From the NCBI RefSeq assembly GCF_040183065.1, contig NC_091125.1, positions 127,145,621 to 127,209,620 on the forward strand: 64,000 nt of DNA, in the 5' to 3' direction. The notes beneath the pieces were generated by a model, which searched no databases, had not been told where the DNA came from, and was given only the letters and a program-made list of their open reading frames with translations. Both the position numbers and the translations under genes were made by a program. Position 1 is the stretch's first letter, and every line of letters begins with the position of its first letter. This DNA is from Periplaneta americana (taxonomy: Eukaryota > Arthropoda > Insecta > Blattodea > Blattidae). This document shows, one piece after another, positions 58,305-64,000 of the stretch.

Positions 58305-59093
58305 CTATCTCCAATTGTTACTTTCATCTTCTTTTAAAATGAATTTTAGAAAATTTTCCTGAGCTATCCTTTTTTCACACTCAAGTTTCTTAATTAATTT
58401 CACATATTTTTCCCAATGCTCATGGCTTTGTTTACGTTTACTAAATGAGCGCCTTGTCTTTTTCTTTAAGTAGCGAATATAATTAGTGTAATATTCTGGG
58501 TCCGGATTTTTCTTAATTATTTTAGAAGCTACACATTTTACTAATGCCTCGAAAATTATACTCTTAAATTTATGCCATACATTTTCCATATTTCCTTCAG
58601 TCCTTAGAAAGTCATCATGCTTTTGTCGTAGAAACGTTTGTAATTCATGGACATTGGTTTTGTTGAAATTCCAGACAGACAGTGGACTTGACCTCGGATT
58701 TACTGTGTTTTCCCAGAAGATTTCTAATAAGACGCTATTGTGATCACTTATTTTATGAAGACTTTCAGAGTTGACAAAGAGAGAAACAGGTATTAGTAGG
58801 TAAACATCTAAGAGGGCATTGTCACGTGTCGGACCATTTACTACCTGCGTGAAATCTTTACGCCAGATCAATTCATTAACAAGGGTCTGTGCATCTGAAT
58901 TTGTACCTGAAATTCCGTTCCAGTTAATTTTCGGGAGGTTTAGATCCCCAGCAATTACTACGTTTCGGTCTTCTGATACTGTATTAAGATATTCATTTAG
59001 TTTGTGCAAAGTTAAATTGTTTAATACACTGGGTGGTCTGTAACATGCTATTACATCTAAGGTTTCCCGCCCATTTCTTATCTGAACATTCAA
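58305..59093 (-). CDS. Endonuclease domain of the CR1-like LINE
   Basis: A 262-codon frame with apurinic-type endonuclease motifs CYRPP, VIAGDLNLPKINWNG and ISDHNSVLLE. It is followed by an alpha-helical, Lys/Arg-rich linker (YLKKKTRRSFSKRKQSHEHW). The N-terminal part of the nuclease (NCRSIRNK, IIGTESWL) lies upstream at 59340-59100, separated by a stop. The nuclease nicks target DNA to prime reverse transcription. Confidence 0.8.
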   Translation of the reverse strand: MNVQIRNGRETLDVIACYRPPSVLNNLTLHKLNEYLNTVSEDRNVVIAGDLNLPKINWNGISGTNSDAQTLVNELIWRKDFTQVVNGPTRDNALLDVYLLIPVSLFVNSESLHKISDHNSVLLEIFWENTVNPRSSPLSVWNFNKTNVHELQTFLRQKHDDFLRTEGNMENVWHKFKSIIFEALVKCVASKIIKKNPDPEYYTNYIRYLKKKTRRSFSKRKQSHEHWEKYVKLIKKLECEKRIAQENFLKFILKEDESNNWR

Positions 59094-59389
59094 TATTTCA
59101 ATTTCCTCATGTATCTACAGAAGATTGCTATTTATTTCTATCTTAGTACAAACGAAAACTCCCCCTCTCTTTTCACTTCTATTCTTTCTAAAGACTCTAT
59201 AATCCGACCTAAAAATTTCCGAGTCATTTATGTCTTCCCTAAGCCATGATTCCGTCCCAATTATTACATCTGGATTATAAACATCGACCAAGTTCCAAAA
59301 CAGAATAAGTTTATTTCTAATACTTCGGCAATTTACCTGCAGTAGTCTTAATAGGCCTGTCCTTACTTGAACATTCTGAATCCCCGTGG

Positions 59390-59620
59390 CACCTCGCCGT
59401 CACTGCTGGTCTACGCCGCCCGCTGATAGGTCTTCGACCGCACCGCCCGCTGGTAGTCCCTCGACCCCTCCGACCGCTGGAAGACTCTCACCCCCGCCAA
59501 CCGCCGGTAGTCGCTCGCCCCCGCCGTCCGCTGATGGTCCTTCGGTCCCGCTGCCCGCTGATGGGTCCACGATCCCACCGCTCCATGTTGTAGTGACTAC
59601 CCGCGCGAGGAGGGAGCCCA
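59390..59620. repeat. GC-rich short tandem coding-like repeat within the LINE
   Basis: Units of about 27 bp around CCCGCTGATGGTCC-like sequence. On the minus strand they read as repeats of GLPAVGGGES, on the plus strand as PPTAGRLSPP. It is strikingly GC-rich in an AT-rich region and lies between the esterase-like and endonuclease segments. It may be a linker of the LINE protein; a separate gene is unlikely. Confidence 0.6.
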
Positions 59621-60041
59621 TGTCTGCAGCCCCCCTCCGATTTAGGTGGATTCCGTCTCTTCCGAAGCATAAAGCTTTATAAAAATTTATTTTTGGTATC
59701 TTTCAGGTTTTATCTCTGAGAGTGTGTTTAATAATCCCACAATCTTCATTCGCCCCACATTTTAACAAAGCTTTACGTATTTCAATAAAGTTTATATCTA
59801 TCTTTAAGCTTGGCACAGCCATTTTCTTCTCTAATAATCAGGTTTCTCATTTAAACTAAACATTTTACCTGACATCGGATAGTTTTATTGTTTAGAATAT
59901 TATCTTCATTATCATCATCATCTTCATTTCCATCGTTTACTTCATGGTTTAGCCTTTAATAACCTATTCTGGTTACGAAATTAGTCTAAGTATTCATCAC
60001 TCCAACGTCCTTCGTTTATTCTTTGGTTCATACTTCGATAT

Positions 60042-60200
60042 CTTACTTACTTATGGCTTTTAAGGAACCCGTCCTCACATAAGCCCGCCATCGGTCCCTA
60101 TCCTGAGCAACATTAATCCAGTCCCTACCATCATATCCCACCTCCCTCAAATCATTTTAATATTATCTCCCATCTACGTCTCGGCCTCCCCAAAGGTAGC
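60042..60200 (-). mobile_element. RTE-like LINE 3' end fragment
   Basis: Begins at the inverse tail (CTTACTTACTTATGGC) and continues with the inverse of the DRDWINLAQDRDR and RRRW-ED-NIKMDLREV coding region. Truncated at about 60200. Confidence 0.85.
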
Positions 60201-60289
60201 TATATGTACTTCCTATCAGTTTTCGAAATCGTGTTATTGTTATTATTTGTATGCATTTAAATCATTTCTGTCGATACTTTTGAATTTAT

Positions 60290-60560
60290 TTATTTATTCC
60301 TGCTATTCGTAGTTCTTTCCTATATCTTCGTTTTTCGCTTGTGGTCCATCAGTCTGTAACCCGTTACTGTTCTCAAAAATCGTATCTCCGCTACCTCTAG
60401 TCTTCTCTCATGTACTTTTGTTAATGTTCAGCATTGTGAACTATAAATTAGAATCGGCACGGCCACCAATTTATAGAACTTCAAACATTATTAATTCTTT
60501 ACGGCAATAATGTACGTTTTATCGTTCCGAAGAACTGTTGGAATTTAAGCTACTTTTTTT
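60290..60560 (-). mobile_element. RTE-like LINE reverse transcriptase fragment
   Basis: Minus strand reads KLQRTVRNDKTYIIAVKN, then KFYKLVAVPILIYSSQC and TLTKVHERRLEVAEIRFLRT, VTGYRLMDHKRKTKI, the conserved region between the palm and the C-terminus of BovB/RTE-type reverse transcriptases. It contains in-frame stops and is a fragment. Confidence 0.8.
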
Positions 60561-61340
60561 TTTTTTGCTTACATTTAAGTATCTTTCATGGCCCACACTG
60601 CAGCCTGAATTTATTCATTTATTCTTTTATCTTCCACCATTATTTTATTTCTAATTGACTTTTTCTACAGAACACCACAGCTTTTCTTAGACAACAATTT
60701 CTTATAATCCGCAGTATACGTCTATAAGGATCTATGATTCATTTACTTGATCTTTCCATCTATGTCCAAGTTCCGCTTCTATATAGCACACAGGGCACTG
60801 CCATCGCAAATTAAATTTCTATTCTCATTTTAGAGAATTTAGTAATCTCTTTACGATATTACACGCATGATTTAATTTTTAATGTGTGTCAGGCGCGGAA
60901 ATGAGGTAACTAGGTCTAATATTAATCAGGACGTCGCTTCAACTTCACTTTCACTAACATCTGACTTTATTAGGTAGAAAACGCAGAATTTGTATTCGGA
61001 GTCACAACTTATCGTCCACTTTAGAGCCATAACTTATCCAAAAGCTAGTAAGATTCATGATACGTGAAGACCAACCCTACGCCTCAGTTAGTGCTATACT
61101 GTAATTTGCCTGAACAACAACTAATGAGACTGCCGGTACTATAAAGTTAATTTTAAGAGCTAAAACGGATTTAGAAGATGGCAATTTCCAACAATTCACG
61201 GATTATGAATTCTGTGTCATATTATTTGCTTCTTTATTCTCAAGTTACGCCTATGTAATCATAACCTCAATCTTATCTCCAATTTCACTCATTTTCTTTG
61301 GAATATTTGTAGCTATAAAGTTCATTTTAAGTTTCTCATT

Positions 61341-61480
61341 CTCATTATTGATATTATTATTATTATTATTATTGATATTATTATTATTATTATTATTGTT
61401 ATTGGCCTCTGACTGTAGTACAGCACAATAAAAATAGTAAATAAATAAATTATTATTTAATTATCATTATTATATTATTA

Positions 61481-61525
<45 letters not shown>
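61341..61525. repeat. (ATT)n microsatellites
   Basis: Two ATT-rich tracts (about 61341-61405 and 61465-61524) separated by a short unique stretch; intron 2 of gene B. Confidence 0.9.
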
Positions 61526-61528
<3 letters not shown>

Positions 61529-61910
61529 TACACATTAAAATCAATGAAAGAGGAAGATCTATTTTTTTTTAAATCGGTTAAACTTTGAATGTTTATATAA
61601 CATAAGAGTTTGAAAAAATTATCTGCAATAGACTATGATGTTTTCATCATAGAATAAGAATTACTTATAATCTAATATGAATATAACTTTTTCGACATAA
61701 GGTTAAGATTAAAATTTACATGTAGTTAGTAATATCAGTATTATTTATATTCTTGTGTTTAAAATTTCGTGCCATTTCTTCTCTTTTTGCCAAGACCTAA
61801 ACGACATCCGATTTCCTATTTTCTATCACGTATTTATATTTTAGCCGTTGGGAGTTGGGAGCAGAAGTGGTGCTAGTCAAAAATGGGTAATAAGGGTTAA
61901 AGTAAATGTT

Positions 61911-62021
61911 CTGTAAAATACACCGCAAAGTAGCAATTAATATTCAATTTATTTAAACTATCAGTAGTCAGTGGATAGCACGAAGGACATATTAATTGCT
62001 ACTTTGCGCTATATTTTACAG
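61911..62021. mobile_element. Small MITE, 111 bp
   Basis: CTGTAAAATACACCGCAAAG with TAGCAATTAATAT at the left; the inverse at the right (ATTAATTGCTACTTTGCG, then TATTTTACAG). Most of the element is paired, so it would snap back. Confidence 0.8.
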
Positions 62022-62392
62022 CAACTGTGGGCTGGAAGCACTACGTTTTTACATGTTGACGTCGAACATCAAGTGGACTTTACTATTTCCTACTTTTGAT
62101 CTTATCGAAGGAAAGATAAGTATTGTCTCTGAATATGGTTCCGGCACTTTATTTTATATGACCTAACTTTTGACTCGAGAAAGTTGAGACAAAGTGAAGT
62201 TGAGCTGACATTCTTGAATACGGCATTAAGTATCCAGGAGCGTACAGATAATATAGAATTACGTACATAGAGACGTGTATCTTATTCCAAACTGTATCTA
62301 AATCAGCACTTTTGTACAACTAAATTAATATTCCTCGATCACATTTAATATAATGTATATTTTTGTTAATGAAATGTCGTTTTAAGTTTCAG

Positions 62393-62445
62393 ATGACTTC
62401 GTAATGAGTGGCAAAGGAGGAGTAGTATTTCAACAACCGCCGTAA
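62393..62445 (+). CDS. Small secreted acidic protein, gene B, exon 3 (terminal or penultimate)
   Basis: Follows the acceptor TTTTAAGTTTCAG. It completes the split Asp and encodes DFVMSGKGGVVFQQPP, then TAA inside CCGTAAGT. Just downstream, AATAAA at about 62450 could serve as a poly(A) signal if the TAA is the real stop. If GTAAGT is used as a donor instead, the acceptor TTTTCTTATTAG ending at 62654 would add VPFLNPAYIV before TGA at about 62686. The sequence alone cannot decide between the two. Confidence 0.7.
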
Positions 62446-62946
62446 GTAAAATAAATTACACATAGGTTTCGACAATTTAAATTAAACCAATTCATATTAC
62501 ACTTCCTTAAAATTATATGTTGAGAATACTGCTATATAGAGTGTAACAAAATTATATGCCAAAACTTTAGGGAAACATTCCTCTCACGTAGAGTATTAAA
62601 ATACGAGTATGTTATGTAACTGTGGGTCCGTAAATGCTTGATTTTCTTATTAGAGTTCCTTTTCTAAACCCTGCTTACATTGTATGATGCGCAAGCCATA
62701 TTGATTTTTTGTGGTACGGTACATCGTCCCCACCACAACCACATGTGTGATTACTGAAGTTCGGGTAAAGTAGTTGTATCAGGATAGGATGTATAGCTGT
62801 ATAGGATAGGACCTAGACTTGCTTCATACTCAGTAAACAGTACACGCCTTCCACTAGCTAAAACTCTACCTACTGGGAAGAGCGCTCCCCACCCCCTAGC
62901 TAAAACATCAGTGAATGGACAGTACAGCCGATAGGAACTGAATATA

Positions 62947-63711
62947 GGTTCGTTCCAACAAGCGGTTCATGGATCAGTTCATGTACGGTTCCTGTACCAT
63001 CTTATGCGCATGCGCTAGTTGAGCATCTGCTATGGGATTGAAACTGGACTGGACGCTGTTGGAACGCTTTCGCGGATCGTTATGTACTAAATCCAGAGAT
63101 GCTATAACTGTGATCATCTTTGCTAAGAACGGGATGCTTAATTATTATCGTTTCGCAGCTAATTCTAATTGCAGAAAATAGAATTTCGATCATTTTCTAT
63201 AAAAAGATGACAAAAAATATGGAAGGCAAGAATTCCGATAATTGACTTCAATAGCTCTTTTTTTAATTATTAATGTATGTACGTTATTTATTATATTTTT
63301 AATCAAAGCTGCATGTTGAAATTGTAATTAAATGTTTCAATAACCAAATAATTTCCATTCCCTTTCTTTTTGGCGAAAATTTAAATTAAATCTCTAGTTT
63401 TATTATTCGTCTGTACTGTCACTTTTCATCTTTAACCTCAATGATGTGAACAGTCGATCATGTCTTTCTTCAGTATCCAGGAGACGTTGGTGAGCTTATG
63501 CGCATGCGCGTCTTGCGTACTCTTCCGTACATGCCTCAATCCACGGACTATTTTTGACCGTTCCGAACCCGTGTCAAAAGCTTGTTGGAACGCCCGACTG
63601 CAGTACATGTTTCCGGTTCAGGACTGGTTCGGATTGTGTTGGAACGCTTTTTTTGTATTGCGCATGCTCACAATGGTTACGGACGGTTCCTGACTGTTGT
63701 TGGAACGAACC
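62947..63711. mobile_element. 765-bp TIR element, GGTTCGTTCCAACA ends
   Basis: GGTTCGTTCCAACAAGCGGT at the left and TGTTGTTGGAACGAACCT at the right are inverted. GTTGGAACG and TGCGCATGCGC motifs recur inside. The flanks ATA and TTA could be a 3-bp duplication as in PIF/Harbinger elements, but this is weak. No transposase. Confidence 0.7.
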
Positions 63712-64000
63712 TTATACATCGTCACTACTGTAGGCTGAGGGACACGCGAGAACTAGCTAATGTGTGTAAACAAAACGCACGGACCATGGATGCCTATCCC
63801 GATACAACTACTTTATCCGAACCTTAGTAATTACATTTTAACCAGAGGTAAACAAGAGCGTCTATATTTAATCAGACTGTTCTGGTGTGAAGTTGTTATG
63901 ATAGCATTCCACACTAACTACCTCGCGCTCTATCAAAGAAATAAAGTGTTTCCGAACTCATGTTCATATAACATAATTCCATCTACATGTGAGGAATGTG
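63712..64000. other. No recognised feature at the right edge
   Basis: Sequence after the TIR element; the last frame overlapping it has no recognised motif. A further exon of gene B, if one exists, could lie beyond the window. Confidence 0.4.

Larger units (their letters stand above)
55833..59830 (-). mobile_element. Long CR1-like LINE, nearly complete in outline
   Basis: On the minus strand, from right to left: a possible ORF1 end with DGIHLNRRGAADMGSLLARV, resembling the Asp-His block of the esterase-type ORF1 of CR1 elements; a GC-rich Pro/Gly repeat (59400-59585); an AP-type endonuclease (IIGTESWL, YRPPS, GDLNLPKINW, SDHNSVLLE); the reverse transcriptase (HGFREGFSSDSQ, DFSKAF, SGVPQGSVL, LFADDCIIY); and a C-terminal domain (FLNRTINDWNDLPAAAFEG). 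It ends in an AT-rich 3' UTR with TACACAATA repeats and an AAATAAATAC tail. Frame breaks fall near 59116, 58300, 57790 and 56810. A run of about 18 Asn codons (58118-58172) comes from an (ATT)n expansion. Confidence 0.85.

Noticed and set aside
59386-59682. Proline-rich 98-codon plus-strand frame
   Set aside because: It reads a GC-rich tandem repeat inside the minus-strand LINE; no start context or homology supports a gene.

Overview
The window is AT-rich, repeat-dense eukaryotic DNA with spliced genes, long introns, several tRNA-derived SINE families, CR1/Jockey/RTE-like LINEs, Penelope-like elements and many terminal-inverted-repeat DNA elements. The repeats look to me like those of a cockroach or termite (Blattodea, possibly Periplaneta americana), but that is recollection and was not tested. 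No bacterial-style gene, operon, CRISPR array or LTR element was seen.

The clearest host genes are two tandem paralogues on the + strand, each encoding a small secreted acidic protein. Gene A has exons at 28818-28949, 31381-31456 and 33509-33564. Gene B has exons at 43325-43450, 54826-54901 and 62393-62445. Both have a TATA box, a signal peptide sharing LLAVMLTIY at residues 7-15, a middle exon of exactly 76 nt, the same intron phases, and an ED(A/V)LDDFV motif across the exon 2/3 junction. In both, an in-frame TAA lies inside a GTAAGT, so exon 3 either ends the protein or splices on. I do not recognise the family. Gene B's introns (11.4 and 7.5 kb, against 2.4 and 2.1 kb in gene A) are swollen by transposons.

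Region by region. 1-10.4 kb: SINEs, LINE scraps and a 7.1-kb interval bounded by long inverted repeats. 10.4-15 kb: a microsatellite-tailed SINE, then a nest with hAT outside, a pogo-like element holding a SINE, and a separate TA-flanked element. 15.6-21.2 kb: LINE and SINE fragments, one LINE split by a MITE. 21.2-22.2 kb: a compound tandem array. 23.2-25.9 kb: a Penelope-like reverse transcriptase piece and a LINE with an RNase H domain. 26.8-35.4 kb: a SINE, gene A, a tRNA-derived repeat and a LINE ORF1-only element. 36.9-43 kb: a MITE split by a SINE, a Penelope GIY-YIG ORF flanked by inverted repeats, a tandem tRNA-like repeat, a LINE end, a MITE, a SINE and a processed pseudogene of TFIIE-beta. 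43.3-62.4 kb: gene B, whose introns hold two hAT elements, a 140-bp satellite, a Transib (RAG1-related) transposase relic split by a hAT, and a long LINE. 62.9-63.7 kb: a 765-bp TIR element.

Most long open frames here (poly-Ser/Leu/Ile, Tyr-Leu-Ser repeats) are translated microsatellites and are not annotated as genes.
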